Of a stretch of 64,000 nt of DNA, positions 36,349 to 45,019 are shown one piece after another. Position 1 is the first letter of the stretch. Each line of letters opens with the position of its first letter. The stretch comes from an uncultured Lachnospiraceae bacterium. GTDB lineage: Bacteria; Bacillota; Clostridia; Lachnospirales; Lachnospiraceae. Under the pieces are notes generated by a model. That model was not told the DNA's origin. It made no database searches and was given only the letters and a program-made list of their open reading frames with translations. Location: assembly GCA_910576815.1 (NCBI GenBank), contig CAJTKA010000005.1:1-64000 (forward strand), given 5' to 3'. The position numbers and the translations under genes are program-made.

Positions 36349-37215
36349 TTATTTGATACCGCTGATCGCCACAGACTCAATGATCACCCTCTGGAAGCAG
36401 AAGAACAAGATAATCGTAGGCAACATGGCAATTACGGATGCCGCCATGATCAGCGCATAATCGCTCTGGATGGAATAATAGGTATTGAAGGAACGAATCA
36501 CGACCTGCAGCGTCCAGTTCGCCTCGCTTCGAAGGAAGATCGTGGGCGCAAGATAATCGTTCCAGACTGCCATAAACCACAGCGTGATCTGCGTACCAAC
36601 CGCACCTTTCATCAGCGGGAAGAAGATCTGCGCAAACGTTCTGAAATAACCGCAGCCGTCCAGCTTCGCCGCATCCATCAGGTCATTGGGGATACTGGTC
36701 AGGTTCTGCCGCAGGAAGAACACCATACTGATATTGCCAAAGCACGGCGGTATGATCAGCGGCAGCAGCGTATCCGTCCATCCCATTCTCGTAAACATGA
36801 CATACTGCGGAATCATAATGACCGCAAACGGGATCATGATTGTTGCCAGAAGTCCCATGAAGATGGCGCCCTTCGCCCTGAAATTCATCTTTGCGAACGC
36901 AAACGCCGCCAGCGAAGAGGTAAAGCCGCCGATCAGGAGGACCGGTATTTCCACTTTCACGGTATTTAAGATACCGGAAATGAAATTACCCTTTTGCATG
37001 ACCTCCGAATATTTTCCCCACACCCAAGGGTCAGGAATGACTCTTAACTGACCGGACAGATACTGGTTCTTGGTCATAAAAGAAGTCATCACCATGTAGA
37101 AAAACGGGAAAATCATGGCCACCGCACCGAGTGCGAGCAGTATAAACACTATTATATTGAGCGTCTTCTCTTTTTTGGATGTTATTCCGGAAGACACAAG
37201 ATCTTTACTTTTCAT
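36349..37215 (-). CDS. CUT1 sugar ABC permease (MalG type)
   Basis: A 288-residue permease with six helices and EAA loop MDAAKLDGCGYFRTFAQIFFP. It starts 12 bases after the MalF-type gene and forms a heterodimer with its product. It belongs to the operon led by the lipoprotein at 38248-39756. The ATPase is not encoded here. Confidence 0.92.
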   Translation of the reverse strand: MKSKDLVSSGITSKKEKTLNIIVFILLALGAVAMIFPFFYMVMTSFMTKNQYLSGQLRVIPDPWVWGKYSEVMQKGNFISGILNTVKVEIPVLLIGGFTSSLAAFAFAKMNFRAKGAIFMGLLATIMIPFAVIMIPQYVMFTRMGWTDTLLPLIIPPCFGNISMVFFLRQNLTSIPNDLMDAAKLDGCGYFRTFAQIFFPLMKGAVGTQITLWFMAVWNDYLAPTIFLRSEANWTLQVVIRSFNTYYSIQSDYALIMAASVIAMLPTIILFFCFQRVIIESVAISGIK

Positions 37216-37227
37216 CTCACACCCCTC

Positions 37228-38169
37228 CTAGTCCATGGTCTTGACCCATTTATTCTGTCCGACAAAGTTGATCGCCGTAATGATAAAGATAATGATCGCC
37301 AGAATGACCGCTATGGCACTTGCATACCCGAGCTGGTAACTTTCGAACGCTTTCTGGTACAGATAGAACACGATCGTCGCCGCACTGTACCCGATACCGC
37401 CGTTTCCGGAAGGCGTCATCACCTGTACCTCTACGAACACCTGGAAACCGCCGATCAGTGTCGTCACCAATATGTAGAAGGTTACGGGTGACAAGAGCGG
37501 CACGGTAATGCTCTTAAATTTCTGCCAGCCGCTGGCGCCGTCCACCATTGCTGCCTCATAATAGGAGCGGGGGATATTCTGCAGCCCGGCCAGATAGAGG
37601 ATAATGGAAGATCCAAGCCCCTTCCACACCATGAATATGATCATAGACACCTTGATCAGCGCCTCATCGCCGAGCCAGTTCGGACCGTGCAGTCCGGTCA
37701 GTGTCTTGATGATCGTATTAAAAAGACCATAATCGTAGTTGTAAACCCATGCCCACAGAATCGACACGGATACGAGTGAGGAGATAACCGGCACATAATA
37801 CATGGTGCGCAGCACCCTCACGCCGGGGATCTTACGATTCATGCCCATCGCGCATATCAACCCCAAAATCATACCAATCGGGATACCGATCAGATAGATG
37901 ATCGTCGTTACGAGCGTCTGCCAGAACTTCCTGTCGGCAAACAGTTTTATGTAGTTGTCAAATCCGCAAAAGCGGTCCATCATCCCGGCGAAACCCTTGG
38001 CGCCGTTCCACGTCGTCAAGCTTGTCAATATGGCAAATATAATGGGCCAAAGCATAAAAATAAGAAATCCAAGCGCCGGTGCCGCAACAAACAAAAGCCC
38101 CCATTTTTCTTCGCGCTTTGCCATCGCAGACAATTTCGTTTTTTGTTTTTTACCCTTACTGGAATCCAT
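37228..38169 (-). CDS. CUT1 sugar ABC permease (MalF type)
   Basis: A 313-residue permease with six helices and EAA loop YEAAMVDGASGWQKFKSITVP. A hairpin with T-run lies in the gap upstream, which should lower its expression relative to the binding protein gene. It imports the oligosaccharide bound by that lipoprotein. Confidence 0.92.
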   Translation of the reverse strand: MDSSKGKKQKTKLSAMAKREEKWGLLFVAAPALGFLIFMLWPIIFAILTSLTTWNGAKGFAGMMDRFCGFDNYIKLFADRKFWQTLVTTIIYLIGIPIGMILGLICAMGMNRKIPGVRVLRTMYYVPVISSLVSVSILWAWVYNYDYGLFNTIIKTLTGLHGPNWLGDEALIKVSMIIFMVWKGLGSSIILYLAGLQNIPRSYYEAAMVDGASGWQKFKSITVPLLSPVTFYILVTTLIGGFQVFVEVQVMTPSGNGGIGYSAATIVFYLYQKAFESYQLGYASAIAVILAIIIFIITAINFVGQNKWVKTMD

Positions 38170-38203
38170 ACCTTCACCTTTCTACCATCTCTGTTGATAA
38201 AAT

Positions 38204-38234
38204 AGGTGCGGAAACACCTAAGGTCTCCGCACCT
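38204..38234 (-). terminator. Attenuator hairpin between binding protein and permease genes
   Basis: AGGTGCGGA and TCCGCACCT (38226-38234 and 38204-38212) pair perfectly and are followed on the minus strand by ATTTTAT. It lies in the 78-base gap after the solute-binding protein gene. This is a common way to make more binding protein than permease. Confidence 0.8.
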
Positions 38235-38247
38235 GCCTTTTATTTTT

Positions 38248-39756
38248 TTACTGTCCGCTTGCCGCTGCCTTCATATCATTTGCATTGTCAAGCGCCGCCT
38301 GCATTGCGGGCTGTACTTCTGCGCAGTATTCTGCCGCGGTCTTCTCGCCGGTCAACACATACTCGTAACCGCCGCTTAAGAACTCCTGCCACCAGTCGCC
38401 GTTATAGGTATAGGTAAGTTCTACGAAGATACCTTCATACTTGTCGGTGCCCTCGATGTAGTTGAAAATTACGTCTACATTTTCACCATAAGGGATGGTG
38501 CCGTCAGCGATCCTGTCCTTGAAATCGCCCTTAGCGTAGCTCATGATGTTCGGGATCTGCAGGGATGCGCCCGTTGTCTCACCGGAAAGCACTCTCTGGC
38601 CTTCAAGGTCAGTGGAGAACAGGGTGATCAGCGCTGCTGCCGCATCCGGATACTGCGTATCTGCGGAAACCACGAATCCTACGGAACCGTTACGGGTCAT
38701 GGACTTGCCGGTAGAGCCTGTCGGCCATGCGCAAAGACCCCACTCGTAAGGGAAGGTGTTCTTATCCATGAATGCGCCTACATCCCAAGTACCGCATGCG
38801 TAGAAACCGATCTGGCCATCCAGCCATCTCTGATATCCGCCCAGAGCCGTATCCTGCTCAACGGTAGGCGTTACGCCATACTTGCAGGTCAGATCTGCAA
38901 AATACTGGAATGCGTCAATAAATTCCTTCTGACCATCAATCACAACCTGTGTATAATCCTCGTTCAGGAAGTGACCGCCGTTGGTGTAGATGAATGCGTC
39001 AAGCGCCCACTGTAATGCGTTTGCACAGCCCCACTGATCGATCTCGCCGTCGCCGTCCTTGTCGATGGTCAGCTTTCCGCAAACCTCCAGGAATTCTTCC
39101 CAGGTATAAGGATTTTCAGGATCGGGATACTCTAAACCTGCCTCGTCAAAGAGGGTCTTGTTGTAAGCAAATGCAAAGGTGGAAAGATCCTTCGGCAAAC
39201 CGTAGATCGGGCCTGCACCCGCCTGCTTTCCGTCGTATCTGTATGCCTCGGTGATAGCCGGCCATAAGTCGTTGATGGTAGCTTCCGGCACATAATCATC
39301 CAGCGGAAGGAGATAGCCGTCATCCACGTTTGCTGCAATGGTATCAGGACCTACATAGAAAATGTCGGGCATATCGCCAGCTGCCTTGTAAGCAAGGATC
39401 TTCTGGCCGTACTCGTCAGCCGTGGTAACCTCGAAGGTAACCTTCGCACCCGTAGACTCCATGAATTTGTCGATCAGAGACTGATAAACCGCCTTTTCAT
39501 GATCCTGCGCGTAAATGAAGACCGTGAGATCCGCATCGCTGTACTCGCCTTCTACCGATACGCTGTCAGTTGCGGACTGGTCAACCTCGATCTGCGCGCC
39601 AACCTTTTCGTTGGGATCTTCCTCTGTCGTCTCCGTGCTGCTGTCTGTCGTCGTGCTGTTGTCAGCCGTCGTTCCGCTGTCGCTGTTTCCGCAGCCCGCC
39701 AGAGTGGAAACGATCATAGCCGATGCCAGCAAAACACTTACCAATTTCTTCTTCAT
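38248..39756 (-). CDS. Sugar ABC transporter solute-binding lipoprotein
   Basis: A 502-residue lipoprotein: signal peptide with lipobox LAGC at about residue 22, a Thr/Ser/Asp-rich linker (about 28-60), then a family 1 solute-binding fold (DADLTVFIYAQDHEKAVYQSLID, TFAFAYNKTLFDEAGLEYP, GSVGFVVSADTQYPDAA). It leads a five-gene operon with two permeases, YesL and a chemotaxis-type transducer. AAAGGAGG precedes the ATG. The promoter contains a ten-G tract between the -35 and -10 boxes, so expression may switch. The ligand is unknown; the adjacent arabinanase genes suggest arabino-oligosaccharides. Confidence 0.92.
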   Translation of the reverse strand: MKKKLVSVLLASAMIVSTLAGCGNSDSGTTADNSTTTDSSTETTEEDPNEKVGAQIEVDQSATDSVSVEGEYSDADLTVFIYAQDHEKAVYQSLIDKFMESTGAKVTFEVTTADEYGQKILAYKAAGDMPDIFYVGPDTIAANVDDGYLLPLDDYVPEATINDLWPAITEAYRYDGKQAGAGPIYGLPKDLSTFAFAYNKTLFDEAGLEYPDPENPYTWEEFLEVCGKLTIDKDGDGEIDQWGCANALQWALDAFIYTNGGHFLNEDYTQVVIDGQKEFIDAFQYFADLTCKYGVTPTVEQDTALGGYQRWLDGQIGFYACGTWDVGAFMDKNTFPYEWGLCAWPTGSTGKSMTRNGSVGFVVSADTQYPDAAAALITLFSTDLEGQRVLSGETTGASLQIPNIMSYAKGDFKDRIADGTIPYGENVDVIFNYIEGTDKYEGIFVELTYTYNGDWWQEFLSGGYEYVLTGEKTAAEYCAEVQPAMQAALDNANDMKAAASGQ

Positions 39757-39888
39757 AGTGATCCTCCTTTTAAAATATTATAGTGTTTTCTCAATTTGCA
39801 GATAATTCAGATCTTCTATACAATTTTCCCATCCTGCATTTGTGCACTATGTACAGTTTTCTCTGCTTTTATCTGTCTTGTTATCCAT

Positions 39889-39918
39889 ATTTTACATTAA
39901 CCCCCCCCCCATTGTCAA
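39889..39918 (-). promoter_or_regulatory. Promoter with a ten-G tract in its spacer
   Basis: On the minus strand a consensus TTGACA (39918-39913) and TAAAAT (39894-39889) are separated by 18 bases: AT, ten Gs (39910-39901) and TTAATG. Gain or loss of one G would change the spacer to 19 or to the optimal 17. This is the arrangement known from phase-variable promoters. Confidence 0.75.
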
Positions 39919-39980
39919 TATGTATTTTAATATTCATTAAAATATTTTTATTATTATTAAACTTTCTAAAATAATCGACA

Positions 39981-41489
39981 TCACAGATACGTGACAGCCC
40001 ACACAGTCTCGTTGTTTTGTCCCACGCCCATGAAGCATCTGACTGCATTTCCCGCTTCATCCGTCATATCGACAAGCACGCCGCTGTAGGTCACATCCCC
40101 CTGTGTAAGCTGCATGAAGGAGCTTCCCTCCTCCAGCTCATAGCTTCCCGCAAGTTCTTCGCTGCCGGAAACTTTGCCGCCCTTTAACGTCACCTCGCTG
40201 CTTCCATGGATCTCGGCGCCGATATCGGTTCCGTGGTTCATCAGATACCACTTCCCCTCCACGTCCTTTTTCGTATAGCCGTCTTCTTTCAGGCTCTCGC
40301 CGTTCGTCGCAAAGGGCGCCGCCACATACCAGCCTTCCTGATTCAAAAACATCTGGTGCACTCTGGGCTCGTGGTATTCCGTGCCATTATCAAAGCGCTG
40401 GTGATAGACCAGATAACGCTTCCCGTCCTCGTCGATCAACGCGGAGCAGTGCCCCGGCGCCATATAAGCGGTCTTTAAGCTCGGCAGGCTGTAATTGCCC
40501 ATCATCTTCACGCCCACTCCCGTATGGTCTGCCGTGTATTCAAACGTACTGCCTGAAGCATCCAGATACGGACCCGTCACATTCTCCGAACGGAAGCAGC
40601 GGATCTGATAGCCGCCCTCTCTGGTCAGCCCGCCATAGGAAACCAGCAGATAGTAATATCCCGTCTCGTCATCATATAATATGTAAGGTCCCTCGCAGGA
40701 ATTGTGGAGTCCGCCAATCAGATACTGCCCGAAATAGGCATCCGTATGTGTATCCTCATTGGTTTGCGGGTGGATCGGATAGCCTGTCTGCTCGTCGATC
40801 TGCAAAATCCAGATTCCGCCCGACCAGGAACCGTAGACCATCCACATGGTCCCTTCCTCATCATAGAAGATCGTGGGGTCGATACAGTTCGGATAATTCA
40901 AATGGTTATATTTCGCCGACTGCAGATAATTGCTGACATTGACATCCTCCCCCAGGATCTCCTTTAAGTTCGTCTTGTCCGCCGTCGTGGATGTAAAACC
41001 TGAGTAAAGCAGCGTATCTACGTAACTGTAGGGGCCCTTGATATCGTCCGCGACCGCGAAACAGATATTGGAGGTGCACCAGTCATGGCTGGTGGAAAAA
41101 TACATCACCCATTTCTCCATGGCTTCGTTATAGATCACATCCGGCGCCCACACCGCATAGCCGCCCTCCACATAATCCCCAACATAGGCAAAAGCTTTCA
41201 TCTCCTCATCAAAAAGGTTGTCAAACAGCGGATTTGCCGCGTTTACCCCGCTGGCAAAGGATTTCCAGCTCATTAAGTCACTGCTCTCGGCCGCCTCCAT
41301 GTGGGAGCCGAAGATATAGTATTTCCCATTATCCTTCACAATGGAAGGATCGTGAACCGACACGCCCAGAGCAACATTTCCCTGTTCGATCTGCGATGCG
41401 TCTTTCCCCTGTGTCTTTCCGCATCCCGTAAGGAGCATCGAACAGGCAGAAAGCGCGATCCCGCACAGCAACAATTTTTTTGTTTTCAT
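39981..41489 (-). CDS. Lipoprotein GH43 endo-arabinanase-type enzyme
   Basis: A 502-residue surface lipoprotein with lipobox LTGC (C23). The GH43 propeller (about 40-390) has base D47 (VHDPSIVKD), modulator D204 (NCIDPTIFYD) and acid E266 (SCEGPYILYD), all in the arrangement of arabinan endo-1,5-alpha-arabinanases (GH43 subfamilies 4/5). A small beta-barrel of about 100 residues follows (EGKWYLMNHG to the end), as in AbnB-like proteins. It should cut arabinan outside the cell into oligosaccharides for the adjacent ABC system. It is transcribed alone, divergent from another GH43 gene. Confidence 0.9.
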   Translation of the reverse strand: MKTKKLLLCGIALSACSMLLTGCGKTQGKDASQIEQGNVALGVSVHDPSIVKDNGKYYIFGSHMEAAESSDLMSWKSFASGVNAANPLFDNLFDEEMKAFAYVGDYVEGGYAVWAPDVIYNEAMEKWVMYFSTSHDWCTSNICFAVADDIKGPYSYVDTLLYSGFTSTTADKTNLKEILGEDVNVSNYLQSAKYNHLNYPNCIDPTIFYDEEGTMWMVYGSWSGGIWILQIDEQTGYPIHPQTNEDTHTDAYFGQYLIGGLHNSCEGPYILYDDETGYYYLLVSYGGLTREGGYQIRCFRSENVTGPYLDASGSTFEYTADHTGVGVKMMGNYSLPSLKTAYMAPGHCSALIDEDGKRYLVYHQRFDNGTEYHEPRVHQMFLNQEGWYVAAPFATNGESLKEDGYTKKDVEGKWYLMNHGTDIGAEIHGSSEVTLKGGKVSGSEELAGSYELEEGSSFMQLTQGDVTYSGVLVDMTDEAGNAVRCFMGVGQNNETVWAVTYL

Positions 41490-41525
41490 TTTACGCCTCC
41501 ATATTGAAGTGAATTATTTTTGATT

Positions 41526-41555
41526 GTTATAAACTATTGTATACAAATTACTCAA
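41526..41555 (-). promoter_or_regulatory. Promoter of the lipoprotein arabinanase gene with palindromic operator
   Basis: On the minus strand TTGAGT (41555-41550) and TATAAC (41531-41526) are 18 bases apart. The perfect palindrome TTGTATACAA (41537-41546) lies in the spacer, where a bound repressor would block transcription. The regulator is not known. Confidence 0.55.
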
Positions 41556-41602
41556 AAATTGCAAGCAAAAGCAAACTTTTTAGATATTTTTACTATATCC
41601 TA

Positions 41603-41631
41603 TTGAAGAGTCCCGCTATATCCTTTATAAT
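41603..41631 (+). promoter_or_regulatory. Promoter of the cytoplasmic GH43 gene
   Basis: TTGAAG (41603-41608) and TATAAT (41626-41631) with a 17-base spacer, about 42 bases before the start codon. Confidence 0.65.
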
Positions 41632-41673
41632 TTCATAAAATAATGAATTTATTTCAGCAAGGAGGATAATGCC

Positions 41674-42987
41674 ATGTCTCATATCACATTCCCAAGCAAA
41701 CCGCCCACAGAGCCGCCAAAGCCGTCACGCCTGACGAAAAACCGCAATCTTCCGGGACTGTGGATGACGCACGATCCCGCGATCTATCGTGATCCCGTAA
41801 GCGGAAACTACTATATCTACAGCACGGGCGCGCTCTGCCGCCGCTCCGCCGATCTGCTCCACTGGGAAAATCTGGGCAAAGTGGTAAGCGCTCCGCCCGA
41901 AGAATCCGTCTCCTGGACCAACAGCCATGATATCTGGGCGCCCGACATTGTAAAAGTCGGCTCCGAATACCGCCTGTACTGTTCCAACTCCTCCTGGGGC
42001 GTCAGACAGTCCTGCATCTTTCTGGCAGTCTCCGACAAGCCGGAAGGCCCCTTTCTCCCCGGGGAATGCGTTCTAAAAACAAGCGACGACCTGCCCGTGA
42101 ACGGGATCGACGCCAACATCATCGAGGATGCGCGCACCGGCGAACAGTATCTGCTGTACGGCTCTTTCTGGGGCGGCTGCCACATCCTCCGTTTGGATAA
42201 AACGACGGGACTTGCCGCCGAAGACGGGATCGGCACCTGTCTGGCAAGGCGCCCCGCCTGGACGGACTGCGCCATTGAAGGTCCCTATATGATCTATCTG
42301 CCCGAGACAGACTATTACTATCTGTTTGTATCCTATGGCTCCCTAAAAAGCGATTATAACATCCGCATCGGCAGAAGCCGCCATATCACCGGGCCTTTTC
42401 TCGATTATCACGGCCGCGACATGGCGGATCCAAACGATGAAGACAACACGGTCGGCCTGATGATTTCCTGTGGATATCGTTGGTTTGACGGGACGCCGTA
42501 CATGGCTCCCGGACACAATTCCGTCCTGTGCGACGATAAGGGAATGTTTCTGGTTTCCCACATCAGAGAAATGAATTTTACGGAACAACCGGAGCCTTCT
42601 ACCTTACAGATCCGCAGGCTTTATCTGACGCCCGACGAGTGGCTGATCGCCGCTGCGCAGCCCTATGCCGGTGAAATGCTCCAGTCGCTTTCCGCTAACG
42701 ACCTGATCGGTTCCTATGAGAGGATCGCGCTGACTCCCTCCGTGCCGCAGGGCATCCAGTGTGCCCACCCCCTGCGCCTTATGGAAAACGACCGTATGGA
42801 ATGCTGCTCCGTGATTGGCTTCTGGAACATGAGCGGCGCATACACGATCACCGTGCAATACGGCAATACGACGGAAAGCCTTATCGCTTCTCCCGCATGG
42901 GACAGGGAGCTGGAGCGTCCTACGATCATGCTCTCGGGATTATCCGACAGGGGCATCTGTACCTGGTATAAAAAGCGGCCCGATTGA
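41674..42987 (+). CDS. Cytoplasmic GH43 arabinanase/arabinofuranosidase-type enzyme
   Basis: A 437-residue enzyme without signal peptide. The GH43 fold shows base D34 (WMTHDPAIYRD), modulator D146 (NGIDANIIED) and acid E202 (AIEGPYMIYL), with VSYGSL and MAPGHNSVLCDD motifs shared with the lipoprotein arabinanase across the divergent promoter region. The C-terminal 100 residues are a small beta-domain. It probably degrades imported arabino-oligosaccharides. AAGGAGGATAATGCC precedes the ATG. It converges, three bases apart, on the GGDEF gene. Confidence 0.9.
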   Translation: MSHITFPSKPPTEPPKPSRLTKNRNLPGLWMTHDPAIYRDPVSGNYYIYSTGALCRRSADLLHWENLGKVVSAPPEESVSWTNSHDIWAPDIVKVGSEYRLYCSNSSWGVRQSCIFLAVSDKPEGPFLPGECVLKTSDDLPVNGIDANIIEDARTGEQYLLYGSFWGGCHILRLDKTTGLAAEDGIGTCLARRPAWTDCAIEGPYMIYLPETDYYYLFVSYGSLKSDYNIRIGRSRHITGPFLDYHGRDMADPNDEDNTVGLMISCGYRWFDGTPYMAPGHNSVLCDDKGMFLVSHIREMNFTEQPEPSTLQIRRLYLTPDEWLIAAAQPYAGEMLQSLSANDLIGSYERIALTPSVPQGIQCAHPLRLMENDRMECCSVIGFWNMSGAYTITVQYGNTTESLIASPAWDRELERPTIMLSGLSDRGICTWYKKRPD

Positions 42988-42990
42988 CAT

Positions 42991-44943
42991 CTAATTGACT
43001 TCCATCCAGAAGCTTTCCCTGTCACCGCAAAAGCCCGGTTCCTCCAGGTAAGAATCATACATCGCCTGAATTTCTTCGCTCGTTTTTACGTTGTCATAAA
43101 CAACCAGAGCGGATACGGTTCCCTGGTAGGATTTCTGGAAGGGATCACCGCCAAACATCACCTGGCGGCAGGCCAACATCGTCGGCACATCTACCCGATA
43201 TCTGGCCTTCCTGCCATTGAAATAGTAACAGACCGACTCGCTGAAGGCATCGTAGGTCACCGCAAGAAAGCACCATTGATGGAAGGCTGCCGCACGGCAG
43301 AAGGTATCATGCCAGCCGTTGTTCATATCCGTATCTTCGCAGATGCGGTAAATACTCTGCCCGTCACCCAGATAGGGTACCAGAGACGCGAAACCGTCCA
43401 GATAGCGCATATAAATGACACTCGTCCAATCGTTGCCGGCATCTGTTCTGATCCACATCGTGAGCGTGTAGCTGTTTCCCGGAAACAGACTGCCTGGCAG
43501 ACAAATCAGATTCTGCCCGACCTCTCCGCCCGGAAAATGAACGCCGCCCCAGAGATCGCTGATCCCGTGAACAAGCGCTACGCCCTCTCCCACGATCTCG
43601 CCCGTCATCGTGCCATCCTCATCGGACAGACCGTCAAGAAAGCGGAACGCTGCCCTGCGTTCCTTCTGCGCTGCCTGCTTTTTCGTGTAATCCAGATATT
43701 CATCCAAAGGCATTATTTCGGAATAAAACTCCCCTGCCGCCGCATCGCAGCCGCAGCTGCTCAAAAAAACGACTTCATCTTTTTCAATGAGCCCTTCCGC
43801 TACCAGCAAAAGCTTTAAATCCTTTCCCAGTCTGATGAGCGTCTTGATGATCTGCCTGCCCTTTGGATTTAATAAGTTTTCTTTGAGATAAGTCTCTTCA
43901 AATTTAAGACTGTCCACCGGAAGCTTCCGCAGATAGCGGAAACTGGAAAAATCCTCCCCAAAATGGATCAACGCCAGCGAAAAGCCCAGATTCTTCAATG
44001 CGGTCATGGAATCGATCAATTTCTCAACGCCACGGGAAGAAATCGCCTTCTCCTCCAAGGCCAGCTCGAGCTCATGCGGCTCTACGCCGTAACGCGCCAT
44101 CGTCTCCAAAAGCCGCTGCCCCAATCCTTCATCCAAAAACAGCTGTCTGGACAACTGCACGCTGACCTTATCGTGCATCCTGCCTTCCTGATGAAATCTC
44201 TGCAAATCTTTGCAAACCGCTTCAAACACATAAAGATCGATCTCTTTGCTGAAATTCTTCCGTTCAAACAGCGGCCTGAAATCTTTTGTCTCCCAGACCG
44301 TTTTTTCATCCCTCTGCCAGAACACACATGCCTGAGTATGCTCTATTTTAGAGCTGATCATATGAAGCACGGGCTGATAGCGCACCACAAACTCTCCCGT
44401 TCTGAGCGCCTGCTGCGCATGTTCTTCCATTTGCTTTTCCAGAAGAAATTTTTCTTCCAGATCATTGTAGAACATATAGCAGCCTTTTCCGTTCTGTTTA
44501 GCCTCATACATCGCCGCATCGCTCTGGCTTAAGAGCTGTTCTAAATCCGTATCGTAAAACGCATTCCACACCACGCCGATGCTCATGGACACTACCGTAA
44601 AAAAGTCCATTTCTTTTCCCTGCCTGCGCATCTGCTCCAAAATCCGTCCTGCTGCGCCCGCCAGCTCTTCTCTGGATTTTTCGCCAAACAGCATCATCAC
44701 AAATTCGTCCCCGCCAAGGCGCACCGCAACCGCCTCAGGCACACACTCCTGCAGCAGCCTGCCCGTTGCGATCAAAAGCTCGTCGCCCGACTTATGTCCG
44801 TATACATCATTGACGGTCTTAAAATTATCCAGATCGAGAAACATGAAATGAATCTTGTCTTTTCCCGACATTTCATCATATTTCTCATAGAGACCTTTTC
44901 GGTTATACAATCCCGTTAAATAGTCATAGATACTGTTTTCCAT
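42991..44943 (-). CDS. GGDEF / degenerate EAL / LamG-like three-domain protein
   Basis: A 650-residue soluble protein. Residues 1-165 are a GGDEF domain with intact GGDEF (77-81), predicted to make cyclic di-GMP. Residues about 175-415 follow the EAL fold (QLSRQLFLDE, LPVDSLKFEETYL, VAEGLIEKDE), but the EAL signature reads TQACVFWQ and the metal-binding DD before FSSF is replaced by IHFGED, so phosphodiesterase activity should be lost. Residues about 440-645 look like a laminin G/concanavalin-type beta-sandwich (SYTLTMWIRTDAGNDWTSVI, WCFLAVTYDAFSESVCYYFNG). There is no signal peptide or membrane helix, so a glycan-binding-type domain appears in the cytoplasm. It lies among GH43 genes and ends only three bases from the convergent gene. 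Confidence 0.85.
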   Translation of the reverse strand: MENSIYDYLTGLYNRKGLYEKYDEMSGKDKIHFMFLDLDNFKTVNDVYGHKSGDELLIATGRLLQECVPEAVAVRLGGDEFVMMLFGEKSREELAGAAGRILEQMRRQGKEMDFFTVVSMSIGVVWNAFYDTDLEQLLSQSDAAMYEAKQNGKGCYMFYNDLEEKFLLEKQMEEHAQQALRTGEFVVRYQPVLHMISSKIEHTQACVFWQRDEKTVWETKDFRPLFERKNFSKEIDLYVFEAVCKDLQRFHQEGRMHDKVSVQLSRQLFLDEGLGQRLLETMARYGVEPHELELALEEKAISSRGVEKLIDSMTALKNLGFSLALIHFGEDFSSFRYLRKLPVDSLKFEETYLKENLLNPKGRQIIKTLIRLGKDLKLLLVAEGLIEKDEVVFLSSCGCDAAAGEFYSEIMPLDEYLDYTKKQAAQKERRAAFRFLDGLSDEDGTMTGEIVGEGVALVHGISDLWGGVHFPGGEVGQNLICLPGSLFPGNSYTLTMWIRTDAGNDWTSVIYMRYLDGFASLVPYLGDGQSIYRICEDTDMNNGWHDTFCRAAAFHQWCFLAVTYDAFSESVCYYFNGRKARYRVDVPTMLACRQVMFGGDPFQKSYQGTVSALVVYDNVKTSEEIQAMYDSYLEEPGFCGDRESFWMEVN

Positions 44944-45019
44944 GTTCGCCCCGCTACATTCTCTGTCGCCCTTTGCTTTTCTTGTGAATCCCCGCCTTCT
45001 CTAAAGTTTCCTAAGTCAG

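Noticed and set aside
41537..41546. Palindrome considered as an AraR box
   Set aside because: The half-sites are two bases closer than in the known Bacillus AraR operator, so I only call it an unassigned operator.
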